A DNA stretch of 64,000 bases from contig OY294044.1 of the NCBI GenBank assembly GCA_958510825.1, positions 70,940,095 through 71,004,094 on the forward strand, written 5' to 3'. A model generated the notes under the pieces. That model was not told the origin of the DNA. It did no database searches and worked only from the letters and a program-made list of their open reading frames with translations. Source of the stretch: Brachypterus glaber (lineage: Eukaryota; Arthropoda; Insecta; Coleoptera; Kateretidae). A program made the position numbers and the translations under genes. Below, one piece after another: positions 22,244 to 33,316 of the stretch (positions within the stretch are counted from its first letter, which is position 1; each line of letters opens with the position of its first letter).

Positions 22244-22978
22244 CATGAGTGGTCACGCGAAAAGGGACCTAGTTAAAAAAACATATTTTTGGATGATGTT
22301 TTTAAATGCATTGGACATTTCTTGGGCTATTGGTCTAGAATTTAGATACACTTCTGTGCCGCTTTTATATTGGAACACGTTTTATTTATAAATGCTAAGG
22401 AGGGGACAAAGGAAAGGTTTTCTAATAAAAAAACAACTTGACTAAGTAATCAGTGTAATAATTTAAAATCTTCGCCTTGCGCTTTCGTTATATAAACATC
22501 ATCAGGGCAAGGCTTTCTACTCAGGCGATGCCAAATCATCACCTGAGTGAAAAAAAAAGTCCAAACCAAATGATATGTTTTATTCCAGACAAAACACTCA
22601 TTCAAAATTCACTTTTTATTTTTTTTTAATAAAGCATTAACCTACATAATATTTAATAACATGAGTAATCACGCGAAAAGGGACCTAGTTAAAAAATAAA
22701 CTATACTTTTGGATGATGTTTTTGTATGCATTGGACATTTCTTGGTCTATTGGTCCAAAATCTAGATACACTTCTGTGTCCGCTTTTGTATTGGAACACG
22801 TTTTATTTATAAATGCTAAGGAGGGGACAAATTAAGGGTTTTCTACTCAGGCGATGCCAAATCACAACCCGAGTGAAAAATCCAAACTTACTTTGATCCG
22901 TTTTAAGCTAGATCTATATAGGTAAATTTATCCAGACATATGTTTCCCTTCAGGTCTTTTTTCGCGTGACCACCCACA
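22244..22978. repeat. Tandemly duplicated repeat between inverted ends
   Basis: GTGGTCACGCGAAAAGGGAC near 22251 is inverted at 22955-22976 (AGGTC, then TTTTTTCGCGTGACCAC), giving TIR-like ends. Between them a unit of about 330 bases occurs twice in direct order, at about 22244-22560 and 22650-22890. Both copies contain TGCATTGGACATTTCTTGG, GGAACACGTTTTATTTATAA, TGCTAAGGAGGGGACAAA and TTCTACTCAGGCGATGCC. Copy 1 alone has an extra block at about 22420-22515. Confidence 0.7.
22420..22515 (-). mobile_element. Hammerhead-like insertion in tandem copy 1
   Basis: About 95 bases are present in copy 1 and absent at the same point of copy 2. On the minus strand they carry CTGATGA, GTT-TATAT-AAC and GAAA, bracketed by GCCTTGC and GCAAGGC, which pair over 7 bases. 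This is a hammerhead-like junction without a separate stem III or cleavage triplet. Fragments of this form are typical of decayed Penelope-like terminal repeats. That attribution is inference. Confidence 0.45.
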
Positions 22979-23149
22979 AATATTGAAATCCTCAAATATT
23001 TCCCTAAATATAGTAAATACTAATATCAAATGTTTAAAAACCTATTTTTGAAATTAAATAAACATTTGAAACTACAATATTCAAAATAATTATCGCTTAT
23101 TTTTAACCCCTTTCACTCCATTGTATCCACATATGGATATTTTTAGGTA

Positions 23150-23966
23150 CACGGTAAAAATAAATTACATTAAATTACATAGTCCGTAAATGGTAATATG
23201 TTGCCATAGACCGGAATGGTAAAAATTACATAGTCGGTAATGGTAATGTTTTGCATAGACCGGAACAGTAAAAATTACATAGTCCATAATGGTAATATTT
23301 TGCATAGACCGGAACGGTAAAAATTAAATAGTCCAGAATGGTAATATTTTGCATAGACTTGAAATTTGAAAAAAAATATTTACTACTTAGAAAATGTTTG
23401 TTCCAAATTACAAGTCTCTGTGTCAAAGCTTTTTTGAAATATCGTAGCGTAAAGTTTATTTAGTTTAATAAACCAAACGATTTGCACCCTTAATACGAGT
23501 ATAAACTGCTTACATCTTTCTTTAAAGATCTATTGGTTGATAAAGATCGTAATTTATAATGAATGTAAATTTTAGGCCACAAATAAAGCATTTAAATATC
23601 GTACATAAATAATATTTACCTTTTACCTCTAACAATAATAATATTAAACGGTCCGTGTCATGATGCGACTCCTTCTTGGTTATTGTCCAAAGCACACGCG
23701 CGTCTTAAAATAACATAGCCCGACATTGTAAAATCATGTAAAAATATGTAAATCAATGTAAATATATTTTTTTACATTATTTTACATTATTTTACATTAT
23801 TTTACATTCTTTTACATTTTTTTACATTCTTTTACATTCTTTTACATTCTTTTACATTATTTTACATAAATTCATGATTTATGCATAGTCCAGAATAGTA
23901 AATTTACTATTCGTACTATGTAAATTCATGTATTTTTACATTATTTTACATGCAGTTTTTACAGTG
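23150..23966. mobile_element. TA-flanked MITE with internal tandem repeats (copy 1)
   Basis: Ends CACGGTAAAAATAAATTACA and, inverted, CACTGTAAAAACTGCATGTA, with TA outside each. Inside are three to four tandem units of about 56 bases (TAGTCCATAATGGTAATATT and relatives, with GCATAGACCGGAA). Next comes a segment related to 46.6 kb (TCTCTGTGTCAAAGC...GAAATATCGTAG), then a run of TTTTACATTATTTTACATTC decamers. The sister copy is at 54443-55320. Open frames on the minus strand follow the tandem units. Confidence 0.85.
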
Positions 23967-24234
23967 TATAGCATAATTTACTATAATATCCATAATTAGA
24001 TAAGAGCGCGTTGTGTTTTAGTGGTATTAAAATGGTTAGAAAAAATATTGCAATATGTGATACGTTTTCGAGAATTTCTTAAAATTATTAAAATAATTTA
24101 AAAACCTATTTTAATAAAGTTAATTTTTACCGTTGTTCAAAATAAATAAGTTTGAAAAAATATTCGATACATTTTTGGAGTTTATTTCACGGTTACTGCA
24201 AGATGAGTCACTTGAAATATAAAAAATAGTTATT

Positions 24235-24339
24235 TTTGTTAAGAGCGCAAAATAAGCGTGGAATTTGCTGATCGAGGTGTCTAGCCGAGATCAGCAATCA
24301 CGCGAAAGCAGAAATCACATTTTGCGCTCCTAATACAAA
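24235..24339. repeat. Palindromic repeat, ~105 bases
   Basis: TTTGTTAAGAGCGCAAAAT is mirrored by ATTTTGCGCTCCTAATACAAA. Further in, TTGCTGATCG faces CGAGATCAGCAA. A neighbouring motif, TTTTTTCTACGATCT (24347-24361), is repeated inverted at about 24656-24671. The same TTTTCCTACGACCT-type terminus recurs at 4027, 43400, 56953, 58640 and 58750, pointing to a shared element end. Confidence 0.6.
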
Positions 24340-25101
24340 CAATATTTTTTCTACGATCTAAAATAAATAAATTTCAGACAGTAAGTTACCTTACAAGGTC
24401 GCAGCACTTGAGTACAATTTTCTGCAAATCTGTTGGTGTAAAAGTAAAATCCTAATCACAGTAACTCTCCATAATTTCTTGGTAACAACAAATATTTAGC
24501 TGTTTTACGATTGACTTCCGGTTGTACACTGGAAGCGAGAAAAAATGAGTTTTCTGTTTGCTGTCATGGTAACGAGCAGAAAAGTAAAACACTAAGAAAT
24601 ATGTTATTTTGAAGAAAACTTCATTTGTTTTTGTAGAAATGTTAACTTTTCTATTAGATCGTAGAAAAAATAATGTTGTTTGTTTTCAAAAGTATTTCTT
24701 TTCTAAAAAAATAATCTTGAAAAATAATTAATATTTTTTTTTCAAAATCTTTCAAGTGTAGTAACAGCGCGCTGCAGCGTCAAAATGAGACTCTAGTTAG
24801 TAAAATATAACTCTGTGTCGGTAATTTGGGGTATTATTTACCCCAGTCAAATTGAACAAGCTAAATATTCGACAAGCATAAACTTGTCGCTGCGGCACTC
24901 CCAATACGTTTTTAGATATACCCTGCGTATCCGCGAAAACCATCAGTTACATTTTGGCTCTTACGTTGGAAGCACGTTAAGCCTCTAAAGTGTGCTGGGG
25001 TTACATTTACCCCAGGTTACCGTTAACGTTACATTTTTAGGTATAATATTTTGTATAATTATTTGTTCTAAGAAATAATAAAATAAACTATTTTTAGCAA
25101 T

Positions 25102-25125
25102 GTAGGTAGGTAGGTAGGTAGGTAT
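25102..25125. repeat. (GGTA)n microsatellite
   Basis: Five to six GTAG units, just upstream of the piggyBac-like remnant. Confidence 0.9.
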
Positions 25126-25161
25126 GTACACTACGTAAAAATAAGACAAATTCCACAGCAA

Positions 25162-25780
25162 TTCCTAGATGTTAAAAAAATGGATTTTAATTCTAGTTTG
25201 TTTGGGTTTCAAAAAAATATGACTCTAGTTTCCTACAAATCAAAGCCTAAAAAAAATGTTATTCTACTTTCGACCTTGCTTGATAATTCTATCAAAGATA
25301 ACTCACTCATTAAAAAGCTGCCTGAAATTATTTCATTTTATAATTTTACAAAATGAGGTGTAGATGTGGTTGATGAACTTTCGGCTTCGTATAATGTATC
25401 CCGTAACTCAAGAAGATGGCCAATGACCGTGTTTTTTTCATTAATAAATACGGCTGCTATAAATTCGCAGGTTATCTAAAGATTTAATATCAATGACTAT
25501 CAGACAAAACGTAGATATTTTATTAGAACATTAACAATGGAACCCGTATCAGAACATTTAAATAAACGGAGAGACAATCCTAGAATTGGCAGAGAGCTGC
25601 GATTAAAAATTGACGAGGTGACTGGTACTAGCTCTGAACCACCACCAAAAGTTCAAAAACGATAAGGTAGATGCATGGTTTGGACTTCGGGATAGAAAAA
25701 CAAGACATGTCTGTCAAGATTGTAAGAAGTTTATATGTTTAGATCATGCTGTGATAAAATGCGAAGAATGTTCAGAATAG
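25162..25780 (+). pseudogene. piggyBac-like transposase, C-terminal half, broken
   Basis: The main frame reads SLFGFQKNMTLVSYKSKPKK, NVILLSTL, LPEIISFYNFTK, stop, GVDVVDELSASYNVSRNSRR, WPMTVFFSLINTAAINSQVI, stop, then RRYFIRTL. This is the piggyBac pattern: GVDxVD holds the third catalytic Asp and the R-RW-P-F segment follows it. After QKR and a stop, the frame shifts. The C-terminal cysteine finger is readable as DRKTRHVCQDCKKF, ICLDHAVIKCEECSE, ending at the stop at 25778-25780. Two nonsense codons and at least one frameshift make it non-functional. The N-terminal half was not found upstream. Possible subterminal elements with GGGGTA...TACCCC are at 24835-24855 and 25000-25015, but terminal repeats with TTAA were not fixed. 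Confidence 0.82.
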
Positions 25781-27225
25781 CCATTTTTTAAATTAGAATA
25801 TAGTTTTAACCCTGATACTTAGAGTCATAATTTTTTTTTGAATTTTTTTTGTCCATGTTTTAAGATTTGGAATATATAGACTTTTCATAAGAATTATTTA
25901 TTATTTTTTATTTGATTATTTTAAAGGATAATTTTTTTTTTAGTTGGAAAAAATTATATTTTATTTATTTCTGTTACATTACACCAAATAAAAAGTTTTA
26001 TATTTAGTAGTCTATGTTTATTTATTATAAACAATATAAATAGCACATACAAAATTAAAACAATTAATAAAAAAATTATATATATTTTTTTCTACTTCTT
26101 TCTGATGGGGTACGTTAGTGTTGGTGTAACATTTTACCACCATACCGACGCCGAGTAAAAGTGTCTATTTACTTTAATTAGTTTTTAAAAAAATTAATTT
26201 TTGCGTGCTCCTGGTAAGTAAATGCTTCGATCCGATCCAAACTAAAATCAACACTAACTTTTTGCAAAATATTACAGTTTTGGAGGCATAATAACTTCGC
26301 AGTTTCCGAATAATCTGTTTAATATGTGATTGAATTTCGCTAAACAAGTAAAATCAATTTATCGAATTGTTTGCTTCGAGCAAATTGCTTACCATTAAAT
26401 CAGCTTCAGGTTAGCGTTAATCATTTCAATCATGTTTTCGTTACTGAGGAAATTGCACAGATGCCTTATATCGACCTGGCTGCTCTAAATATAAAATTTT
26501 AGGCAGAAGCGCAAAATTATGTTTCCAATTGGAAATTGGTTCAGAACATATGGTATATTTTTGAATTTTAGGCCTATCTTACATTATGAATAAATCTAAA
26601 CTAGGAATAATAACATATACCATCGTGTAACGATCTCAACCTTGTATATCCAAAAAAATTATTTTTGTTTTATTTTTTATACCCAATTTTAATAAAAAAT
26701 TGTTTTTTATATATTAAACTGTCGTTTAGTTGTCAAATTTTTACAATGTGTATATTGTATAATAATATATCGTATAATTATATTGATTTTTTAATATTTT
26801 AAGTAATAAAATTTACATGAGCATTTAAATGTTAAAGATTGATTATAGATTACGTCATCTCAATTTGGTTTGACTCTTAGATAAAAAGCACAAAATTTAA
26901 TAGGTTATGTTAGAATCTGACCGTTAAATAAAATAAAATTTAGAAATACCCGTATTAATTTTTATAATAAAAATAAAAATTTTATTGAATGTGTATTGTG
27001 GCAATATAAAATTTAAACTACATATCTACAATTTATAGCTTAAAATTTGTATATTATAAAAAAAAAAAAAAAAAAACAAAGGTCGTTGTTTTAAGACAAA
27101 AAAAACTTGTTTTAAAATACAGTCACTTTACCATTTAAAACATGAATATTTTTTTTGTCATTTTGTTTTATTTATTTTTTTTACAATATAAAGTAAAGGA
27201 AGTGGATTTTTTTATCTATGTATGA
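25781..27225. other. AT-rich stretch without a gene
   Basis: No gene recognised. TTTACTCGGCGTCGGTATGG (minus strand, near 26140-26160) loosely matches CTCTGTGTCGGTAATTTGG at 24812-24830, so the two may be decayed ends of the piggyBac-like element. A poly-A run of about 20 bases is at 27057-27076. Confidence 0.35.
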
Positions 27226-27705
27226 TGTCCATTTTCCGCTTTGCCAGGACTGGCTCTTTCCACGACATTTTCCATGACGCCTCCTAACATGTATCGCTTA
27301 AGCTGTTGAATAGTCCTGGGCTTGTTGACATACACCCTATCTTTCAGGTAGCCCTAAAGAAAAATGTCCGGTGCTATCAAATCGGGCGATCGTGAAGGCA
27401 AATAAAAATCCAAATTTCGCGAAATTATTCGCTCTTCGAAAATCTGCCTTAAAAGATGCATTGTGGCTCTGGCTGCATGAGCAGTTGGGCAGTTGCCCCA
27501 TCTTGATGCAACCTTGTCTCTGGCACAAAATTTTCAAGCATTGCGCGATATCGGTCGCCGTTCTTCTACTTCCTAGTAGAAGTAAGACCCGATTACCATT
27601 TGCGATATTACACCGCACCATTTGGTGACCTTAAGGGGGTGCAATTCACGTTGATGCACCTAGCTGGAGCCATACATGTTAAGAGCCGTCATGGAAAATG
27701 TCCGT
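27226..27705 (-). pseudogene. Tc1/mariner-like transposase remnant, copy 1
   Basis: Pieces of the transposase can be read on the minus strand in shifting frames: ELHPLKVTKWCGVISQ, NGDRYRAMLENF, HQDGATA, ARATMHLLRQIFEERIISRN, PSRSPDLIAPDIFL, then GYLKDRVYVNKPRTIQQLKR. QDGA and SPDLxxxD carry the second and third catalytic acidic residues of this DDE/D family, so the element class is secure. There are in-frame stops (for example after DIFL, where Trp is expected) and several indels. At the right end (27665-27700) a piece of the C-terminal coding sequence occurs again on the plus strand (ACATGTTAAGAGCCGTCATG), so this copy is internally rearranged. Confidence 0.8.
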
Positions 27706-28167
27706 CATTTAAAAGATATGATTTTTTATAGAATGTAAAAAATAAATTGAATTAAAGGTAGTGTTGCCATGCAGGTACAAGTAAAATTTACGATATTTTA
27801 CACGTAATTTTACAATTTTATATGAAAATAACATGTAATTTAGATATATTATTAGTATAAAATTATAATTTTACAATTTTATACATAAGTATTAAGGTAG
27901 GTGAGACAATTATTGCCAATGTCCCTAATATTGCCATCGCCTCTTAAACTTGTTAGTTCGTTCTCTGTGTCGTATATGACACTTCCAATATATCTGTTAT
28001 TTCGAAAATATGCCTGTAATATGATGTATCTGTATCCAGTTGGTAAAGCCGTACACAAAAACCCAGTTTGTATTGCGTGCTCTTCCACTATAAAAACTTG
28101 TAAAATTGTGTCTCAAGCTGGGTAGCATCGATTATTGCAGGATAAAACCGTAGTAAGGTAGGCACGA
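27706..28167. other. Spacer between the two transposase remnants
   Basis: AT-rich, with repeated AATTTTACAATTTTATA blocks at 27815-27885. No gene seen. The open frames at 27879-28088 and 27901-28125 are overlapping opposite-strand shadows without motifs. Confidence 0.4.
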
Positions 28168-28690
28168 ATTTCTTAGACTTTTTGCCTCATCTTGATGCCA
28201 CCTTGTCTCTGGCAAGTCCTCCACAGCAGGGAGCACAAAATTTTCCAGCATTGCGCGATATCGGTCGCCGTTCACCGTAACTGTATTGCTATTTTCCTAC
28301 TAGAAGTAAGGGAACGTTCAAGTATTACGTAACGCAAATTGTACCAAAATTCATACACTTCATACCCCGGTTCCCGCGTTATTATAGATTATAAAGATTT
28401 CATATTTTGGCTACCCCCCTAATAGGGGGTGTGTTAGGGGGGGGGTAGCCAAAATATGAAATCTCTTCAGCCTTGAATAACGGGAGAACCGAGTGTATGA
28501 ATTTTGGTTCATTTTGCGTTACGTAATACTTAAACGTTCCCTAAGGCCCGATTACCATTTGCGATATTACACCGCACCATTTGGTGATCTTAAGGGGGTG
28601 CAATTCACGTTGATGCACGAACCTAGCTGGGCCATACATGTTAAGAGGCGTCACGGAAAATGTGAAAAGAGCCAGTGCTTGAGATATTAC
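28168..28690 (-). pseudogene. Tc1/mariner-like transposase remnant, copy 2, split by a MITE
   Basis: Minus-strand fragments on either side of 28320-28541 join into the same region as copy 1: LHPLKITKWCGVISQMVIG, then ENSNTVTVNGDRYRAMLENF, then VLPAVEDLPETRWHQDEA. This copy keeps residues that copy 1 lost (TVTV and VLPAVEDL) but lacks the C-terminal half. It has the same inverted C-terminal piece at its right end (28640-28680) as copy 1. The two copies therefore share a rearranged ancestor or arose by local duplication. Gly of QDGA is replaced by Glu here. Confidence 0.75.
28320..28541. mobile_element. TAA-flanked MITE, PIF/Harbinger-type (copy 2), foldback
   Basis: 222 bp with ends GGGAACGTTCAAGTATTACG and the inverse, flanked by TAA on both sides (28317-28319 and 28542-28544). 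The same site in transposase copy 1 (around 27585) is uninterrupted with a single TAA, so the 3-bp target duplication is directly demonstrated. The interior is palindromic as well (TTTCATATTTTGGCTACCCC with its inverse), unlike the shorter copy at 6012. Confidence 0.9.
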
Positions 28691-30798
28691 CAAGTAGTTT
28701 AATTAAACTAAATTTGAACAAAGACATGGACTTAGTGCCTTTTACTTATAGGCCCACGACCTCGGCTTACAAGTAAAGATCACTAAGTCAATAAAATATT
28801 TAAAGTTAAAACCCTTCTATTATCATGATAATTAAACGTAATGTATAACTATAAAGTAGAAAACAAGATGTTTACATAAATTTTCAAAAACTAGATTTTT
28901 AAAAGAAGGGTTTGGAATTTTTGATTGTTTAAAGAACGTTTCCAACATTAATAATAATAATTAATTAGTATTAATTATATGAAACTGCTTAATATTCCAG
29001 AAGTAAGACAGTTTTTAGAGGCTGTGCCGGCAAAGAAGCGTCTCATAAAGTCAATAATTATAATATATATATATCGAAAGTATACGTAAAAAGTACTGTC
29101 ATTTTACAGGTAAAGTTCTGTTTCTCTGTTCTGTCTCTATTCCATCAACTTTAACATAGCAAAATTTGAATTTTTCAGTAAAATAAATAACGCGATATTG
29201 TATCATATAAATGATTCAAGCCATCATATTTTTATAAATTAACTCTTTTTTAGAAATAATAACATAACCTCAAATAAACAATAATTATTTTTCTCTGGTT
29301 GCTCTTCATTGTTTTTTAACAAAGCAAATATTTTGGCACTCGGACTACACATTTTAACTTAATTTTAGCTTGTAAAATACAAAAAGAAAACGAAAAACAA
29401 CACTACAAAAATGCACGTTTCGGCAAACAAACAAACAATAGGTCGCTTAGTGCAGAAACATTTGAAATAATCTACAAGTAAAACGCACTAAGTACACTAA
29501 GTGAATTAGTGACTATTGCCAGATAAAATTTCAATCAAAATCAAATTGGTGCGTTTTGTATAGTGGGTAACTCTCTTGGCAGTCCAGCTAGAAGTTAGTT
29601 CGGTTTACCTGTACAATGTACAGTGTACATAGATCATCAAAAATTAATTACGTGCTATAAAAATCCGATTTTTGCTAAAAAGTGACTTAGTGCCTTTTAC
29701 TTGTAAGCCGACGATATTGTGTTTTACTCAATAAAGAAGGAAAAAGGTATTTTTTTTTGAGATTGTTCTATAAGTAGCTATATTCCTAATATTTCCATGC
29801 GAAGTAGTTATTCAGTGAAAAGTAAGAAATGAAAAATTAATTTTAAATCATTGTAACTGACAAACTCTTTTTCTGGCGGACGTGCATATTGTAACTGATC
29901 AATAGTTTAAAAAACAATTATTTGTTTGCCTGTTTTATATGCTTAAAATTACACTGACGATAACTATAATTACAACCGGCTATAAAGTTTGAATACAGTT
30001 GTATGAAATTATCGATATCGTTTAAACTTTGAAAATTGAGCGGATTTTTTTTTCACAGCTCGTAGAACTGCACCGTTAATTTCTAAGTAATAAACTGCTC
30101 AGCAATTAAAGTGGTCTACCCAAAAAAAAATTGCTATTCCAAATATAAATATTTCGAAAAATACTGAATTTTGGATTAAACTGAGTAAAAGTATATTTAT
30201 TTCGCAAATATTCGCAGCAATATATGGTTTAAAAAAAAATAATATTATACAATGTGTTCCAAAGTGAACTATGTTTTTTGCATCAAATTTAAACTGTCTG
30301 TTAATTTCTCTAAATACTCCATCAAATTTTGTGAGTATTTTTTTTAACTTAACAATTTTCCGTAACAATTTTATTGTATTTTTTATTTGCTCAGCAGTTT
30401 ATAAGTAATTTACAGTAACTATTATTAATAATTTATTTCGTTAATATTAATATTAGTTATTTTTAACTTATAAGTTATAATTTTTAGCTAATATTAATAT
30501 TAATATTAATTAACGATATAAATTCATGATAATTTCACATTATGAAATAACAATATTTCGCAGAACATTTTACTTAATATCTTTTAAAATAATTAAATTA
30601 AAGATTACATATTTTGTACATATTGTGGTACATAAATAAGTGAAACAATTACTTAATTTTAAGTGTTTTAGCCGAAACGTTTAAAAGTTATTAACGAAAA
30701 AGTTAAGTACTACTAGTTTTTAAGGCATTGTGATTAAAAGTTTATAGGCCATATGGGCCATATAGGCCCAGAAATCAACAGTTTACGTGCTAGTGCGC
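28691..30798. other. AT-rich stretch with small palindromes, no gene
   Basis: 28729-28789 is a hairpin (GACTTAGTGCC...TTTACTTATAGGCC with its inverse). Its left arm recurs at 29693-29720. A palindrome of ATTAAT units is at 30439-30515. A TATA run is near 29063. The open frame at 30099-30368 has no recognisable motif. Confidence 0.45.
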
Positions 30799-30801
30799 TT
30801 A

Positions 30802-31372
30802 AGCTTCGGTTTCCTCCAAAAGTCGCAGTCGCTGACGACTGCCACCGATTAGCCGCGACCGGGTAGCCGCGACCGAGTCGTTGAGACATCTCCAATGCAT
30901 TTTAAATATCCCTGTTTTCCTAGCTGCTGCCGAGTAGTTACTACTAACTACTGGTCGCCGTTCGTTTGGTCGCCGGTGGCTTGACCGCTCCGGGAGCAGA
31001 CACACGACTGTTTTGTTACGAGTTTAACGGTGAAACAGGTGGTTTTGCGCTGTGACAAGTGTCTTTCACTGTTTCACTCAATAAGAACTGCTTGAAATCC
31101 CTCCACCTCTCTCTGCGGAAACATCTCATTAATTTTTACCCTTTTTTCTTCATGATGTAATGTTAATAAGAGGAGTAGATTCTCCTTTTCTGCTTAATTA
31201 TTCAGAAACATTAAAAGAACCGACTTTTTAGAGATATTCATACTGATTGAAAGGCATAAACTAGCAAACAAACAAACTACTGTTTAAAAAATGGCCAGCT
31301 AAAAGAATGGCGCCCTGGTCTCGGCTACCCAGTCGCAGCTGACGACTGCGACTTTTGTAGTAAACCGAAGCT
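30802..31372. mobile_element. TTA-flanked TIR element, 571 bp
   Basis: The left end AGCTTCGGTTTCCTCCAAAA (continuing GTCGCAGTCG) is matched by the inverse of the right end (AGCTTCGGTTTACTACAAAA, then GTCGCAGTCG). TTA lies outside both (30799-30801 and 31373-31375). The left 200 bases are unusually GC-rich for this window. A 3-bp TTA duplication suggests a PIF/Harbinger-like non-autonomous element. The open frame on the minus strand (30799-31005) starts in ordinary sequence and runs into the TIR, so it is not called. Confidence 0.78.
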
Positions 31373-31562
31373 TTAGAATACCTCGGATCGATTTGGTCTG
31401 ATTTGGCTAAATTTTGGATACGTTATAATTTTTGACATTCTGATCAAAATTCTTTGGGAATTAGAGTCTGGTTTTTGGTTAATACTTATTGATTTTTTTT
31501 TTTTTTTTGAGAGCCTGTATAATCCAATAAAATTTTATAACTCCGTTCTAAATAAAATGGTA

Positions 31563-32187
31563 TACAGGGTGTAACTAAAAAGGTATACAGGGTGTAACTA
31601 AAAGGATAAACTGGCTTTACATAGTTATATTGTACTCACCGAAACAATGAGAAAAGTTCATATACACATCTTCTCTAAAATGCTTCGTCTCTGGCTATGG
31701 CCACTTTAAGTTTTTAGTTGAGATATTACTTTAATATACTCTTCGTATAGTAACACACCTTTATCAAGTAGTCCAAGATTATTTTTGCCCTTGATGTCAT
31801 GTTGATAGTTAAATATCTGACTTATTGTCTTAAAATGCTGTACTTTGAAATGAAAAAGAAATAAAACTATTATATATGACAAGAACATATTCATTTTCAC
31901 AAGCTTATGTGTTATAATTTTAATTAATTTTTTATTTCAAAATACAGCATTTTAAAACAATAAGTCAAATATTTAACTGTCAACATAACATCAAGTGCAA
32001 AAATAATCTTGGCCTACTTGATAAAGATGGGTTACTGCCAAAAGTGAATTAAAGTAGTATCTCAACTAAAAACTTGTGGCCATAAATCAGAGACGAATCA
32101 TTTTGGACAATATGGACTTTTTTTATTGTTTCGTTGAGTACAATATGACTATGTATAGCTAGCCTAACTTTTTTGTTACACCCTGTA
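31563..32187. mobile_element. Foldback element, ~0.63 kb
   Basis: TACAGGGTGTAACTAAAAAG at the left and the inverse of TTTTTGTTACACCCTGTA at the right. The arms pair across most of their length, for example ACTTGATAAAG, AATCTTGG and ATTTAACTGTCAACAT-type blocks, with a centre near 31880. The left end carries a 21-base local duplication of its own terminus (GGTATACAGGGTGTAACTA twice). It is non-coding. Confidence 0.8.
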
Positions 32188-33169
32188 TTAAAGCAATTCA
32201 TGAAAATTGAAACTAAATTTAATCAAGCTATATTTTCCTAGAATATTGAAAACAATAACTTTGTTCTGCGTTTAAGTTTATATTATGTCAAAACAAAAGT
32301 CACACATTCTACTATAGAATTCTATAGAACAATAACTCTTTTCAGCCATAATGAAGAAGGAAATACAACATTATAAATATAAAATAATGATCAAAGAATA
32401 AAATACGAAAACGACGAATTTAAGCTTTATTTTGAAAAATGAGTTATACAAAAAAATAGGTTAACTGCGAGTAGATTAGTGCCCTGTTTTCGTACCTAGC
32501 TTTTTTTCGTGCATACCTCCAATAGTTCTAGTCGTTAATCAAAATTTATATGAACTTTTTCGTACAGAATGATATAAGCTTCCTTTTGGTTTAATTTTCC
32601 TTTTCATTCGAAAATTATTAAGCCAGTTATCAATAAAAATATGATTATTGTCTTTTACCTCACCTTGATGCACGTCTCTATACACGGTGGTAGAACAATT
32701 TAAATCAACTTTATTAACCCTTTTCTGTTTCTATACGTCGATTCTATGAGAAGTAAGAATGATTTTGACCAAAAATTTAAAATATCGAAAACTTTTTCCT
32801 ATTAAGCAAAAACCCCGTATTAGGATTCTCCTTAAAATGCGAAATTCGAAATGTTAACGGTCTACCCCCTCACTTTATTATTTCCTTTAAAAAGACCTTG
32901 GGCCGAGCTTCAGGCCAAATTTTTCCAAAATAGAACTATAAAAATAACTTAAAGCAAATGTCAATGTCAAAATCTTTGTCCCAGAAGAAAATTATTTTTA
33001 AATTATTTATTGAAGAATTTGAATATTTTTACATTAATACAACGAGGAAGAAGTTGTTTATTTTTGGAAATAAAGATTTGAAATTCGGCATGTTTTTTCA
33101 AAATTTTTAAGATACAGTTTGACGCAAATATCTATTACTGACTTTTGATGAATGGTGGTGGAAAGATGG
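32188..33169. other. AT-rich stretch without a gene
   Basis: Nothing recognised. Several T-rich segments and one GC-containing patch near 32870-32910 have no identifiable source. Confidence 0.35.
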
Positions 33170-33316
33170 TATAAAACATAGACCGAAGGAATTATAAGGA
33201 ATGGTTTAATTAGGTTTGAAGCACCTGCAAAATTTTTGTTTTATAAACTGTCTAATATGATATAAACTAGCTATTGTTAGGTCTAAGGCAATAAATAAAT
33301 AAATAAATAAATAAAA
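33170..33316 (+). repeat. Probable retroposon 3' end with (AATA)n tail
   Basis: A short unique-looking segment ends in TTAGGTCTAAGGCAATAAAT followed by seven AATA units (33290-33316). Tails of this type end many non-LTR retrotransposons and SINEs. No coding part is seen and no target duplication was found, so the class stays open. Confidence 0.4.

Noticed and set aside
23760..23870. Regular short repeats that might suggest a CRISPR array
   Set aside because: The TTTTACATTC decamers are direct, spacerless and lie inside a MITE that also has a copy at 54.4 kb; the genome is eukaryotic.
27371..27628. 85-residue plus-strand open frame and the opposite 94-residue frame at 27337-27621
   Set aside because: Both are out-of-frame shadows of the broken mariner-like transposase; the true pieces lie in other frames of the minus strand.
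30799..31005. 68-residue minus-strand open frame in a GC-rich patch
   Set aside because: It runs through the left TIR of a TTA-flanked element and shows no protein motif.
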